64,000 bases of DNA from Candidatus Magasanikbacteria bacterium RIFCSPHIGHO2_01_FULL_41_23 (GCA_001782805.1 MFPT01000003.1:54356-118355); one strand, 5' to 3'; positions 46,871 to 55,301 are shown, counted from the stretch's first letter. Numbers and translations are program-made. Notes: a model not told the origin generated them from the sequence alone.

Positions 46871-47497
46871 ATGGGTGAAGGAATTTCACGAGGAATACAG
46901 CCGGGTACAGCAGAGTATGATGAGGTTAAGAGGAAATTAAATCAAGGAGGATTCCAGAAAGGTGCTGAGCGTGATGATAATGATGCTGCGGTATTTGTTG
47001 GAACCAGAGAAGAAGCGGCTATACATCGTCTTAGATTAGAATCAGAGGGAGCGCCATTTGCGGATTTGCGTTCGTATATCTCGGTAAATTCTTTTGTTGC
47101 GGCTGGGGCGGAAGAGATAAGAGAAGCTTTTTCTTTGGATGGGAATAATAATTTATCTGAAAGTTTTGAAAAGTATCCGCCTGGTTTATTCAAGTTTATT
47201 CATAATAAGCCAGATTTTACTATTCTTTTTAAGTCTAAAGATGGTTCTTTGAAAGAATGCACAATAGATATGAAACGTATCAGTGATATGGGTGATCCTG
47301 CGGCATCAGCAGTGGCTACTGGCCATGCTACTGATAATCCATCTGATATTACTATACGTTCTTTGTCTAATATTGGTTTTACTTTTTTTAATAGTATTCC
47401 AGGTACAAATCTTAGTGGTTGTTATGAAATAGTTTTACAACAACGCGCAAAGAAATTAGCTGCTGAAAAATCATCAGGCGCAGGATTTGAGTTTTGA
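46871..47497 (+). CDS. Hypothetical protein, 208 aa, behind a poly-G promoter
   Basis: Unrecognised. It has no signal peptide or membrane helix. The N-terminus is Gly-rich and polar (GEGISRGIQPGTAEYDEVKR), with VFVGTREEAAIHRLRLESEG in the middle; a beta-rich part follows (FTILFKSKDGSLKECTIDMK) and a C-terminal NIGFTFFNSIPGTNLSGCYE. No enzyme motif found. It is monocistronic, bracketed by a promoter with a G10 tract and a strong terminator at 47525-47576. If the promoter is phase-variable, the product may be exposed to host or phage selection, but no surface signal is visible. Confidence 0.65.
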   Translation: MGEGISRGIQPGTAEYDEVKRKLNQGGFQKGAERDDNDAAVFVGTREEAAIHRLRLESEGAPFADLRSYISVNSFVAAGAEEIREAFSLDGNNNLSESFEKYPPGLFKFIHNKPDFTILFKSKDGSLKECTIDMKRISDMGDPAASAVATGHATDNPSDITIRSLSNIGFTFFNSIPGTNLSGCYEIVLQQRAKKLAAEKSSGAGFEF

Positions 47498-47524
47498 GTT
47501 AATACGTATTCAGATTGAAACTTC

Positions 47525-47576
47525 CTCCTCGACTCTCCCCAGTGTTTATGCCGAGTCTGTCGAGGTGGAGTTTTTT
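47525..47576 (+). terminator. Terminator after the 208-aa gene
   Basis: CTCCTCGACTC (47525-47535) pairs with GAGTC and CGAGGTGGAG (47553-47570), followed by T6. Its CCTCGACTC/GAGTC..CGAGG arms resemble the palindromic repeat family. Confidence 0.75.
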
Positions 47577-47676
47577 GTATAAAATCCTTGACACGTTAAT
47601 AAATTACAATCAACAAATTTTTGATATACTAAAAATGCTAGGGATGCCATGATTCTTATTTTTGAATTGAATTTTT

Positions 47677-48519
47677 ATGAATGCAAATTTTTTGGATACA
47701 ACAAAAGTTGCCCTGTTTAAAGGCAAACAAATTCGGAAGACCATATATAACAATGAGTGGTGGTTTTCGGTCGTGGACGTTTGCGCCATTCTCACCGAAA
47801 GCCCTGATCCGGGTGCTTACTGGAGAAAGTTTAAAGAAAGACTCATAGGAGAAGGAAGCGAAGTCGTGACATTTTGTCACGGGTTGAAATTGGAGGCTCC
47901 AGACGGCAAAATGCGAGAGACTGATTGTGCTGATGTTGAAGGTATTTTTCGTATCATTCAATCTGTCCCTTCTCCCAAAGCCGAGCCTTTCAAACGTTGG
48001 CTCGCCAAAGTCGGATTTGAACGAATCCAGGAAATAGAAAATCCAGAGTTAGCTACTAAGCGAACGCGGGTACTTTACAAACTTAAAGGCTACAATGACG
48101 ACTGGATTGAAAAACGAATGCGCGGAATCGTGATCCGTGAAGAATTAACGGACGAATGGAAAAAACGTGGTGCTGATGAACGCAGAGATTATGAAATTTT
48201 GACCGCGGAAATTTCCAAAGCAACTTTTGGCGTAACTCCGAGCGAATACAAAGAATTGAAAGGAATTGAACGAGAAAATTTGCGTGATCACATGGATGAC
48301 TTTGAATTAATTTTCAATATGCTCGGTGAGCGGGCAACGACCGAAATTCATCGGGTAGAAGATTCGCAGGGCGTACCAAAACTACAAACTGATGCGAAGG
48401 CTGGTGGAGATATTGCCGGTGGAGCAAGAAAGAATTTGGAAAAACGTCTAGGTCGATCCGTGGTTACAAACAAAAATTTTTTATCCAAGCCGGAAAGTGC
48501 AAAACGGATTGAGAAATAA
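47677..48519 (+). CDS. Bro-N domain protein
   Basis: 280 aa. The N-terminal 110 residues match the Bro-N (BRO/antirepressor) domain: KVALFKGKQIRKTIYNNEWW, FSVVDVCAILTESPDPGAYW, then TDCADVEGIFRIIQSVPSPK and EPFKRWLAKVGFERIQE. The remainder is a charged helical region (ERRDYEILTAEISKATFGVT, NLRDHMDDFELIFNMLGERA) often attached to Bro-N in bacterial genomes, ending in a Gly/Lys-rich tail. Bro-N proteins are DNA-binding and frequent in phages and mobile elements, but CPR chromosomes also carry stand-alone copies. No phage genes accompany it. Start ATG at 47677; TATACT at 47625 lacks a good -35. Confidence 0.85.
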   Translation: MNANFLDTTKVALFKGKQIRKTIYNNEWWFSVVDVCAILTESPDPGAYWRKFKERLIGEGSEVVTFCHGLKLEAPDGKMRETDCADVEGIFRIIQSVPSPKAEPFKRWLAKVGFERIQEIENPELATKRTRVLYKLKGYNDDWIEKRMRGIVIREELTDEWKKRGADERRDYEILTAEISKATFGVTPSEYKELKGIERENLRDHMDDFELIFNMLGERATTEIHRVEDSQGVPKLQTDAKAGGDIAGGARKNLEKRLGRSVVTNKNFLSKPESAKRIEK

Positions 48520-48557
48520 TATATAAGAATGCCATTTTTTGCTTTATTATCCCCACC

Positions 48558-48587
48558 TTGACGATTGACTGAAAATTGTCGTAGTAT
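48558..48587 (+). promoter_or_regulatory. Possible promoter of the 180-aa gene
   Basis: TTGACG (48558-48563), 18-bp spacer, TAGTAT (48582-48587), 22 bp before the ATG. Confidence 0.4.
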
Positions 48588-48608
48588 ACATCCACCAAGT
48601 ATTTTTAT

Positions 48609-49151
48609 ATGAATGAAAATTTTGAACGTGTTCTCAATCTAGCGCAGAAAACCAATAGTCGGTTGATTGTTTTTGATCGTACAGCTGGCAAACATCTGGT
48701 AGTTATGGGGATTGATGAATTTGAATCGTTGGTCACTGAGCCGGAAAAAAAGGAAAATATACCCAATGATAACGATGCTGACAAAGATCATGAATTGATC
48801 CAAAAATTAAATCAAGAAATTGCCGAATGGCGAAATAAAGCGCAAAAAAAAGAGGCGGAAAATGTTATTCATGATTTTAATGATTTGCCTGAAGAAATTT
48901 TAGAAGAACCAAAGTCAACTACGGAAAAAGAAGCGGTGGAAAAAGAAATATCAGAACCGCTTAATTCGCCAGCGGCATCGCTACTCCCTGCGGCATCATC
49001 GTCATGGCATAAATTTGGCGATGTCATGGCTCGTTATCAGCCCGCTCCCAAAATGCCGGAAATTCGATATGAGCCGGCCGAAACTCCACAAGCCGAGAAA
49101 ACCGAATCTCTGGATGATGAACCGATTTTTTTTGAAGAGCCAGTGGAGTAA
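48609..49151 (+). CDS. Hypothetical acidic protein, 180 aa
   Basis: Unrecognised. The first 45 residues (FERVLNLAQKTNSRLIVFDR, HLVVMGIDEFESLV) look like a small beta-alpha unit similar to the N-terminal part of Phd/YefM-type or other short regulatory folds, but the match is weak. The rest is low-complexity: Glu/Lys/Asp-rich with a short coiled coil (LIQKLNQEIAEWRNKAQKKE) and a Pro/Glu/Ala-rich C-terminus (PEIRYEPAETPQAEKTESLD). No membrane segment. Monocistronic in appearance, directly upstream of the tuf promoter. Confidence 0.6.
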   Translation: MNENFERVLNLAQKTNSRLIVFDRTAGKHLVVMGIDEFESLVTEPEKKENIPNDNDADKDHELIQKLNQEIAEWRNKAQKKEAENVIHDFNDLPEEILEEPKSTTEKEAVEKEISEPLNSPAASLLPAASSSWHKFGDVMARYQPAPKMPEIRYEPAETPQAEKTESLDDEPIFFEEPVE

Positions 49152-49180
49152 ACTATCCCCAATTAAATAAACTTGTGCTC

Positions 49181-49209
49181 TTGACGGAAAAAAAGAGTTC
49201 CATTATAAT
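49181..49209 (+). promoter_or_regulatory. Promoter of tuf
   Basis: TTGACG (49181-49186), exactly 17 bp, TATAAT (49204-49209). The predicted leader of about 135 nt contains a CATCG..CGATG hairpin at about 49314-49333. Confidence 0.75.
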
Positions 49210-49352
49210 CAAGGACGCTGTTAAGATAAAAAATATGTGGCTTATTTAAAGGTTTTTCACCTTTTTTAGTCTCTGATTATTTAATTAAAACAATATCGCT
49301 GGTTGACAAAACTTCATCGGGTCACCTCGATGAGTGCGATAGGTATAATCGT

Positions 49353-50543
49353 ATGGCAGAATTTTTGCGGACCAAGCCCCATCTGAACGTTGGTACTATT
49401 GGCCACGTTGATCATGGCAAGACCACGACTACAGCGGCAATTTTAAAAGTTGCGGCCGCTCATGGAATGGTCGCTGATTTGAAAGAAGTTAATGATCTTG
49501 ATAAAGCGCCGGAATCCAAAGCGCGCGGTATTACGATTGCCACTGCCCATGTTGAATACGAAACTAACAATCGCCACTATGCTCATGTTGATTGTCCTGG
49601 ACATGCGGATTATGTCAAGAACATGATTACCGGAGCCGCTCAAATGGACGGCGCAATTTTGGTTGTTTCCGCGGCTGACGGTCCCATGCCTCAAACCCGC
49701 GAACATATTTTGCTTGCTCGTCAAGTTGGTGTTCCTTATATAGTTGTTTTCTTAAACAAAGTTGATCAGGTATCCGATCCAGAATTGATTGATTTGGTAG
49801 AAGAAGAAGTTCGTGATTTGCTTAAGAAATATGATTTTCCCGGAGACACCACGCCAATTATTCGTGGCTCAGCTCTTAAGGCTTTGGAAAATCCAACCGA
49901 TGAAGCCTCGGCTAAACCGATTTTGGATCTTTTAAAAACTTTGGATGAATATATTCCTGAACCGATTCGTGATTTGGAAAAACCATTGCTCATGCCAATT
50001 GAAGATGTCTTTTCCATTGAAGGTCGTGGAACTGTTGTAACTGGTCGTATTGAACGTGGTCGGGTAAAAATTGGTGATGAAATTGAAATTGTCGGTATGC
50101 AAGCTGATACCATGAAGACTACAGTAACCGGCGTGGAAATGTTTAATAAATCTTTGCAAGAAGGTTTGGCCGGAGACAATGCCGGTATACTTTTGCGTGG
50201 TACTAAGAAAGACGATGTTATGCGTGGTATGGTTTTGGCTAAAACCGGATCAGTCAAACCTCATACTGAAATTGAAGCTGAAGTTTACGCTTTGACCAAA
50301 GAAGAAGGCGGACGTCACAAACCATTCTTTAATGGTTACAAACCACAGTTTTACATTCGTACAACCGATGTAACCGGCGATGTTACATTGCCAGCTGGCA
50401 CAGAAATGGTTATGCCTGGCGACACGGCCAATCTTAAAATCAAATTAATTGTTCCAGTTGCTATTGAAGAAAAAATGCGTTTTTCCATTCGTGAAGGTGG
50501 AAAAACAGTCGGCGCTGGAGTAGTAACTAAAATTATTGCATAA
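49353..50543 (+). CDS. tuf: Elongation factor Tu
   Basis: Delivers aminoacyl-tRNA to the ribosome; 396 aa. G motifs: GTIGHVDHGKTTTTAAILKV (G1), RGITIATAHVEY (G2), DCPGHADYVKNMITGAAQMD (G3), VVFLNKVDQVSD (G4), RGSALKALE (G5). Domains 2 and 3 are complete (VEMFNKSLQEGLAGDNAGIL, GYKPQFYIRTTDVTGDV, SIREGGKTVGAGVVTKI). Instead of following fusA, tuf has its own promoter and stands 92 nt upstream of rpsJ, with a palindromic repeat between. Codon use is typical of this genome's highly expressed genes. No Shine-Dalgarno sequence (AATCGT before ATG). Confidence 0.98.
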   Translation: MAEFLRTKPHLNVGTIGHVDHGKTTTTAAILKVAAAHGMVADLKEVNDLDKAPESKARGITIATAHVEYETNNRHYAHVDCPGHADYVKNMITGAAQMDGAILVVSAADGPMPQTREHILLARQVGVPYIVVFLNKVDQVSDPELIDLVEEEVRDLLKKYDFPGDTTPIIRGSALKALENPTDEASAKPILDLLKTLDEYIPEPIRDLEKPLLMPIEDVFSIEGRGTVVTGRIERGRVKIGDEIEIVGMQADTMKTTVTGVEMFNKSLQEGLAGDNAGILLRGTKKDDVMRGMVLAKTGSVKPHTEIEAEVYALTKEEGGRHKPFFNGYKPQFYIRTTDVTGDVTLPAGTEMVMPGDTANLKIKLIVPVAIEEKMRFSIREGGKTVGAGVVTKIIA

Positions 50544-50559
50544 CTACTAATTTAAGTAG

Positions 50560-50606
50560 CCCTTCGACGTCGGGCTTGCCCTGAGCAAGCGAAGCGCGTC
50601 GAAGGG
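50560..50606. repeat. Palindromic repeat between tuf and rpsJ
   Basis: CCCTTCGACG (50560-50569) and CGTCGAAGGG (50597-50606) are perfect arms around CTTGCCCTGAGCAAGCGAAG-type sequence. It may also serve as a transcript-stabilising or processing hairpin. Confidence 0.8.
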
Positions 50607-50634
50607 TTCGCTCTTTAATGTACATTACTAAATT

Positions 50635-50988
50635 ATGTCAACGAAAACTGAAAAAAAAGATATTGTGGAAGTCCAGGGGGCTAACGTCAAGATGCGTATA
50701 AAAATTAAGGCCTATGATCATAAAATTATTGATATCGCCACGAAGACTATAATGGAAACAGCCGAACGCAATAATGTAATGGTAGTCGGTCCGGTTCCAT
50801 TACCAACTCGGATTCAGAAATACAGTGTTAATCGCGCGACATTTGTACATAAAACAGCGCAAGAACAATATGAAATGCGTACTCATCAGCGTTTGATTGA
50901 TATTGTTAATCCTTCTCCCAAAGCCATGGACGCGCTGATGAATCTGAATTTGCCCAGTGGAGTGGAATTAGAAATCAAGATGCTTTAA
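50635..50988 (+). CDS. rpsJ: 30S ribosomal protein S10
   Basis: Small-subunit head protein and, as NusE, part of transcription antitermination; 117 aa. Recognised by KMRIKIKAYDHKIIDIATKT, VGPVPLPTRIQKYSVNRATF, QYEMRTHQRLIDIVNPSPKA and MDALMNLNLPSGVELEIKML. About 15 residues longer than E. coli at the N-terminus. It is separated from rplC by 331 nt with a new promoter, so the S10 operon is split after its first gene here. Confidence 0.97.
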   Translation: MSTKTEKKDIVEVQGANVKMRIKIKAYDHKIIDIATKTIMETAERNNVMVVGPVPLPTRIQKYSVNRATFVHKTAQEQYEMRTHQRLIDIVNPSPKAMDALMNLNLPSGVELEIKML

Positions 50989-51006
50989 ACAGTCAAAGTA
51001 AAGCTC

Positions 51007-51035
51007 TTGACAATCATTTAAGAAAATAGTAGACT
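51007..51035 (+). promoter_or_regulatory. Promoter of rplC and the following ribosomal genes
   Basis: TTGACA (51007-51012), exactly 17 bp, TAGACT (51030-51035). Confidence 0.65.
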
Positions 51036-51075
51036 AGCCACGTTAGTAAAAGTCAGAATTTAAAACAGATAAGAT

Positions 51076-51117
51076 CTCCTTCGACCCCTCGACTACGCTC
51101 GGGGCAAGCTCGGGGAA
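51076..51117. repeat. Palindromic repeat in the rplC leader
   Basis: CTCCTTCGACCCCTCGACTA then CGCTCGGGGCAAGCTCGGGG: the CCCCTCGA/CTCGGGG variant resembling the second valS insertion. Confidence 0.75.
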
Positions 51118-51319
51118 AACATCTGGAGCGAATGTCCGACTTAGTATATAGGTGAAAAGATTAAAATTATTTACACAAGCCAAAATCACTTTGTGTGTTG
51201 GCTAGAAGGTAGACCAAATGTACATTCTTATGAATGTAATAGTGGTTTCTCTTCTAGTTTTTTTATAAACAAGTGAGTGAGGAAGAATAACATTAGAATA
51301 GAAAAGATAATCGTTTTGT

Positions 51320-52018
51320 ATGAAGTTTATTCTTGGAAAAAAAATTGGGATGACACAGGTTTTTTTGGACAATGGTATTGTTGTTCCTGTAACGCGCGTT
51401 CAAGCCGGTCCTTGTGTTGTAACTCAAATAAAAACCAAAGATCATGATGGTGTTGATGCTGTTCAAATTGGTTTTGATAAACAAAAATTATTTCGTTTAC
51501 ATAAATCGGAAAAAGGACATTTGGCTGGAATCAATTGGGAGCCGGGTATTTCTGTTCGTTTTTTGCGTGAAGTTCCGCAAACAAGTTCAACACTCAAACG
51601 AGGTGATGTGTTTACGGTTGGTATATTTTCTACCGGTGAAAAAGTGGCGGTAATTGGTACTTCAAAAGGTAGAGGTTTCCAAGGCGTAGTTAAGCGTCAT
51701 GGTTTTGCCGGTGGTCCGGCCAGTCATGGACACAAAGATAATTTGCGTATGCCCGGAAGTATTGGCGCGGGTGGTGTGCAACGCGTATTTAAAGATATGC
51801 GTATGGGCGGACATATGGGTGACGCGCAAATAACCGTTAAAAATTTAGAAATAGTTATGGTTAAACCAGAAGCCAATGAATTGTGGATTAAGGGCGCGAT
51901 TCCCGGAGCTCGTAATGGTTTAGTTTTTGTTTCCACTGACAGTGGCTCGATTGAAATTGAACAACCACTAACAGAAAAAAGCGAAGCGAAAGCGATCGAA
52001 GAAATAACTAATGTTTAA
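51320..52018 (+). CDS. rplC: 50S ribosomal protein L3
   Basis: Large-subunit core protein near the peptidyl transferase centre; 232 aa. Signatures: KFILGKKIGMTQVFLDNGIV at the start, GRGFQGVVKRHGFAGGPASH (the long loop reaching the catalytic centre), RMPGSIGAGGVQRVFKDMRM, GGHMGDAQITVKNLEIVMVK and LWIKGAIPGARNGLVFV. The C-terminal tail is about 20 residues longer than usual and acidic (EQPLTEKSEAKAIEEI). Start of the main S10-spc gene run; rplD follows after 9 nt. Confidence 0.98.
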   Translation: MKFILGKKIGMTQVFLDNGIVVPVTRVQAGPCVVTQIKTKDHDGVDAVQIGFDKQKLFRLHKSEKGHLAGINWEPGISVRFLREVPQTSSTLKRGDVFTVGIFSTGEKVAVIGTSKGRGFQGVVKRHGFAGGPASHGHKDNLRMPGSIGAGGVQRVFKDMRMGGHMGDAQITVKNLEIVMVKPEANELWIKGAIPGARNGLVFVSTDSGSIEIEQPLTEKSEAKAIEEITNV

Positions 52019-52027
52019 TCGGGGAAT

Positions 52028-52654
52028 ATGGCAAATGTAAAATTATTTTCCACAACAGGAAGCGAAAAAGGAATGGTTGATTTAGCTCCAGCCGTATTTG
52101 ATGTGGCGCCCAAAATAGCGGTTGTTCATCAAGTGTATTTGGCTCATTTGGCCAATGCTCGAGAATCATGGGCTGATACCAAAGATCGCAGTCAAGTAAG
52201 TGGTGGTGGCAAAAAACCGTGGAAACAAAAGGGAACTGGACGGGCTCGCCATGGTTCGATTCGTTCGCCAATTTGGAAGGGCGGTGGCGTAACATTCGGT
52301 CCGTTGTCTGCTCGTAATTATACCCAAAAAATTAATAAGAAAACCAATACTTTGGCGGTGCGTATGTGTTTGTCCGATAAATGCGCCGAAGGCAAATTGG
52401 CAGTGGTTGATGTTTTTCCGGAAACAGGCAAAACAAAAAATATGAATCTTTTGCGCGCTCATTTGCCCGGCAAGAGTCGTTCGCTTTTGATAGTTACTGA
52501 TGGCAAAAATGAACCGGTTCTGCGTGCGGCCGCAAATATGAAAAAGTTAGCGGTCATTCGCGCTAGTGATGTCAGTGTCGTTGATTTACTTAACCATCAG
52601 TTTGTAGTTGCCAGTGAAGCCGCGATTCGCGCTTTGGAAAAACGTTTAAAATAA
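52028..52654 (+). CDS. rplD: 50S ribosomal protein L4
   Basis: Exit-tunnel protein, in many bacteria also the S10-operon autoregulator; 208 aa. The loop reaching into the tunnel is intact: RSQVSGGGKKPWKQKGTGRA, RHGSIRSPIWKGGGVTFGP. The C-terminal Rossmann-like half follows (LAVVDVFPETGKTKNMNLLR, LAVIRASDVSVVDLLNHQFV). It starts 9 nt after rplC and is preceded by GGGGAATATG, a rare faint Shine-Dalgarno-like context. The upstream leader (50989-51319) is where L4 feedback would act if present. Confidence 0.97.
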   Translation: MANVKLFSTTGSEKGMVDLAPAVFDVAPKIAVVHQVYLAHLANARESWADTKDRSQVSGGGKKPWKQKGTGRARHGSIRSPIWKGGGVTFGPLSARNYTQKINKKTNTLAVRMCLSDKCAEGKLAVVDVFPETGKTKNMNLLRAHLPGKSRSLLIVTDGKNEPVLRAAANMKKLAVIRASDVSVVDLLNHQFVVASEAAIRALEKRLK

Positions 52655-52658
52655 TTGT

Positions 52659-52940
52659 ATGCCGATTTCTGTTTTGGTTCATCCTATTGTGAGTGAAAAA
52701 AGCACCAGAGCTGAAGCTGGCGGTGTGTATACTTTTGCCGTCACGATGCGCGCCACCAAAACGCAAATCTGCCAAGCAGTGGAAGTGGCTTATAAAGTGC
52801 GTCCAATTCAAATTCGTACTAGTGTTGTAGAAGGTAAAGCAACTCGATCGGCTCGGGGTATTGGCCGCAGAGTAAGTTGGAAAAAAGCCATTATCACTTT
52901 GCCCAAAGGCAAGACGATTTCTATTCATAGCGGCGTATAA
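52659..52940 (+). CDS. rplW: 50S ribosomal protein L23
   Basis: Tunnel-exit protein that docks trigger factor and SRP; 93 aa. Recognised by VLVHPIVSEKSTRAEAGGVY, TFAVTMRATKTQICQAVEVA, KVRPIQIRTSVVEGKATR and GIGRRVSWKKAIITLPKGKT. Four nt after rplD. Start context TAATTGTATG, the T-rich non-Shine-Dalgarno form seen across this operon. Confidence 0.97.
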   Translation: MPISVLVHPIVSEKSTRAEAGGVYTFAVTMRATKTQICQAVEVAYKVRPIQIRTSVVEGKATRSARGIGRRVSWKKAIITLPKGKTISIHSGV

Positions 52941-52958
52941 TGAGATTATTTTACGAAT

Positions 52959-53801
52959 ATGTCAGTTAAATTATACAAACCAACCACTAATGGACGCCGC
53001 CAAGCCAGTGCTTCGGATTTTTCTGATTTGACTGTTACCAAACCATTCAAGCCATTGGTTCGAATTTTGAAAAAGCATAGCGGACGTAATAATCAAGGTA
53101 TTATTACTATTCGTCATCGCGGGGGTGGAGTCAAACGTTTGTACCGGATGATTGATTTCAAACAAACAAATTTTGATGTTTTTGGTACAGTTGCCACGAT
53201 TGAATATGATCCCAATCGCGGTGCTCGTGTTGCTTTAATTGATTACGAGAATGACGTAAAAAGTTATATTATTGTTCCGCAAGGTTTGAAGGTTGGAGAC
53301 AAAATTTTATCATCACAAAAAGCCATTGAACCAAATAATGGTTCACGAATGCCATTGGAATTTATCCCGACCGGTTTATTTGTATTCAATATTGAATTAA
53401 CTCCTGGCAAAGGAGGACAATTGGTGCGTGGCGCCGGTGTGGGCGCTCAATTGCAAACTATTGAAGGCCGTTATGCTCAGATTAAAATGCCATCGGGCGA
53501 AGTTCGTTTAATTCTCAAAGAATGTTTGGCGACAGTGGGTCAAGTGGGAAATTCCGATCACAAATTGATACGCTTGGGTAAAGCGGGAAGAATGCGTCTC
53601 AAGGGTTGGCGTCCGGTTGTCCGTGGTAAAGTTATGAATCCGGTTGATCATCCACATGGTGGTGGTGAAGGACGTAATCCGATTGGTTTGAAAGGCGGTC
53701 CCAAAACTAAATGGGGTAAAAAAGCCATGGGTGTTAAATCTCGCCGTAATCATCTTAGTGATAAATTGATTATCGAACGACGCAAGAAACGCAAGAAATA
53801 A
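52959..53801 (+). CDS. rplB: 50S ribosomal protein L2
   Basis: Needed for subunit association and peptidyl transfer; 280 aa. Contains KHSGRNNQGIITIRHRGGGV, KRLYRMIDFKQTNFDVFGTV, LVRGAGVGAQLQTIEGRYAQ, the conserved C-terminal HPHGGGEGRNPIGLKGGPKT (with the functional His) and the basic tail LIIERRKKRKK. Normal length. Follows rplW after 18 nt and precedes rpsS by 19 nt. Confidence 0.98.
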   Translation: MSVKLYKPTTNGRRQASASDFSDLTVTKPFKPLVRILKKHSGRNNQGIITIRHRGGGVKRLYRMIDFKQTNFDVFGTVATIEYDPNRGARVALIDYENDVKSYIIVPQGLKVGDKILSSQKAIEPNNGSRMPLEFIPTGLFVFNIELTPGKGGQLVRGAGVGAQLQTIEGRYAQIKMPSGEVRLILKECLATVGQVGNSDHKLIRLGKAGRMRLKGWRPVVRGKVMNPVDHPHGGGEGRNPIGLKGGPKTKWGKKAMGVKSRRNHLSDKLIIERRKKRKK

Positions 53802-53820
53802 GTTAATTATTTAAAGTTGT

Positions 53821-54186
53821 ATGTCACGAAGTTTAAAAAAAGGACCGTTTACCGATGTCAAACTAATGGCAAAGGTAACACGCGCCAAAGAAAAAAATGA
53901 TCGTAAAGCGATTAAAACTTGGGCGCGCGCTTCAACTATTACACCGGAAATGGTGGGAATGTCGTTTGAAGTTCATAATGGCAAAAACTTTCTTAAAGTA
54001 TTTGTGGAAGAAAATATGGTTGGACACAAACTGGGAGAATTTTCACCAACGCGCAAGTTTATCGCTCATGGTGGTAAAATGGCAAAAGAACAAAGCAAGA
54101 CTGCGGCTGGCGCAAGTAGTACAGCGTCTACGTCCTCTGCTTCGACACCGGCACGAGGCGCGGCAGCTCCGGCTAAAAAGAAATAA
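53821..54186 (+). CDS. rpsS: 30S ribosomal protein S19 with C-terminal extension
   Basis: Head protein paired with S13; 121 aa against about 92 usually. Core: SRSLKKGPFTDVKLMAKV, IKTWARASTITPEMVGMSFE, VHNGKNFLKVFVEENMVGHK, LGEFSPTRKFIAHGGK. The last 30 residues are a low-complexity Ala/Ser/Thr/Lys tail (AAGASSTASTSSASTPARGA) that is not part of the conserved fold. It starts with ATGTCACGAAG after a T-rich leader, no Shine-Dalgarno sequence. Confidence 0.97.
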   Translation: MSRSLKKGPFTDVKLMAKVTRAKEKNDRKAIKTWARASTITPEMVGMSFEVHNGKNFLKVFVEENMVGHKLGEFSPTRKFIAHGGKMAKEQSKTAAGASSTASTSSASTPARGAAAPAKKK

Positions 54187-54200
54187 GTTTATTTGATAAT

Positions 54201-54599
54201 ATGGAAACGACCGCAACTTTAAAAAATCTTCATTTGGCTCCGCGTAAAGTACGCTTGGTTACTGATCTCATTAAGGGAATGAGTGCTATTGAAGCGGCGC
54301 AACAATTGGAGTTTTCGCGTAAACACGCGGCGCGTTCGATTTTAAAATTACTTCGATCCGCGATTGCCAATGCCGAACATAATCATAAAATGGCGATTCA
54401 AACATTGATAATTAAAAATGCGGTTGTTGATGGCGGAGCCACGTTACATCGCTGGATGCCGCGCGCAATGGGTCGTGCCACACCAATTCGCAAAAGAACG
54501 TCTCACATTACGATCACATTAGTTGGAACAGAATCTAATTTAGAAACAGTTTCGGTCGAGCCAGTTGTGGTGAGCGAAGTCGAACCACAAACTAAGTAA
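54201..54599 (+). CDS. rplV: 50S ribosomal protein L22 with a repeat-derived C-terminal tail
   Basis: Lines the exit tunnel; 132 aa. Core: ATLKNLHLAPRKVRLVTDLI, KGMSAIEAAQQLEFSRKHAA, IKNAVVDGGATLHRWMPRAM and GRATPIRKRTSHITITLVG. After this usual end (about residue 112) the protein carries TESNLETVSVEPVVVSEVEP QTK-like residues, encoded by DNA whose complement TTCGACTTCGCTCACCACAA matches the palindromic repeat core (54551-54590). The tail therefore appears to come from a repeat landing at the 3' end. rpsC follows 3 nt later. Confidence 0.97.
   Translation: METTATLKNLHLAPRKVRLVTDLIKGMSAIEAAQQLEFSRKHAARSILKLLRSAIANAEHNHKMAIQTLIIKNAVVDGGATLHRWMPRAMGRATPIRKRTSHITITLVGTESNLETVSVEPVVVSEVEPQTK
54551..54590 (-). 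repeat. Palindromic repeat at the 3' end of rplV
   Basis: Minus strand TGTGGTTCGACTTCGCTCAC then CACAACTGGCTCGACCGAAA: family core with GTGGTTCGA/CTCGACC arms, translated as the L22 tail. Confidence 0.6.
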
Positions 54600-54602
54600 T
54601 AT

Positions 54603-55292
54603 ATGGGACACAAAGTTCACCCCAAAATTCATCGAATGCCAGTCCTTTTCCCTTGGACTTCTCGTTGGGTTATGAAAACCAATTACGCTGATACAGTGCG
54701 CGAAGATATACAGATGAGAGAATTTTTACAAAAGAAAGGGAAAGACGCGCAAATTGATTCTATCCATATCGAACGAAGTGCCAAAAATGTAACTATTACG
54801 ATTTTTTCCGCTAAGCCAGGTGTATTGATTGGTCGCGGTGGACAAGGTTTGGATTTATTGCGCAAAAATATTGAACGTATGTTTTTGCACATGACGCGCA
54901 AAGTCAAGTTGAATATCCAAGAAGTCGCGTCTCCTTCATTGTCCGCGCAAATAGTGGCCGAAGGCGTGACCAAAGATATCGAAGCTCGTTTGCCGTTTCG
55001 TCGAGTAATCAAACAAAATATGGAACGAGTCATGAAAGCAGGCGCCCAAGGGGTTAAGATCGCTTTGGCCGGTCGTTTGAACGGCGTGGAAATCGCTCGT
55101 CGTGAAAAAATGGCGCAAGGAAAAATTCCCTTGATAACTTTTCGCAGTAATGTTGACTATGCCGGTATGACCGCCAAAACTTTGCAGGGCGCAATTGGGG
55201 TAAAGGTTTGGATTTATAAAGGTGAATCATTTGGTCGAGTGGATCGTTTGGCTGATGCCAATCAGATTACTTCCCAAAAGAAAGGCGCTTAA
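54603..55292 (+). CDS. rpsC: 30S ribosomal protein S3
   Basis: mRNA-entry protein with a KH domain; 229 aa. Start MGHKVHPKIHRMPVLFPWTS; the KH signature IFSAKPGVLIGRGGQGLDLL (about residues 66-85); then KLNIQEVASPSLSAQIVAEG, RLPFRRVIKQNMERVMKAGA and ITFRSNVDYAGMTAKTLQGA. Residues 5-35 deviate from the common VNPIG-FRLGI start, which is the divergent form often seen in CPR bacteria. rpsC follows rplV by 3 nt; rplP follows after 9 nt. Confidence 0.97.
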   Translation: MGHKVHPKIHRMPVLFPWTSRWVMKTNYADTVREDIQMREFLQKKGKDAQIDSIHIERSAKNVTITIFSAKPGVLIGRGGQGLDLLRKNIERMFLHMTRKVKLNIQEVASPSLSAQIVAEGVTKDIEARLPFRRVIKQNMERVMKAGAQGVKIALAGRLNGVEIARREKMAQGKIPLITFRSNVDYAGMTAKTLQGAIGVKVWIYKGESFGRVDRLADANQITSQKKGA

Positions 55293-55301
55293 TTTTATTG
55301 T

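Larger units (their letters stand above)
50989..51319 (+). other. Leader between rpsJ and rplC
   Basis: No ORF. It contains the promoter at 51007-51035, a palindromic repeat (51076-51117), and hairpins AGCCAA/TTGGCT (about 51178-51205) and ACATTC/GAATGT (about 51222-51239). It is the natural place for autoregulation of the L3-L4-L23 unit, as L4 does in E. coli, but no known motif was recognised. Confidence 0.6.
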
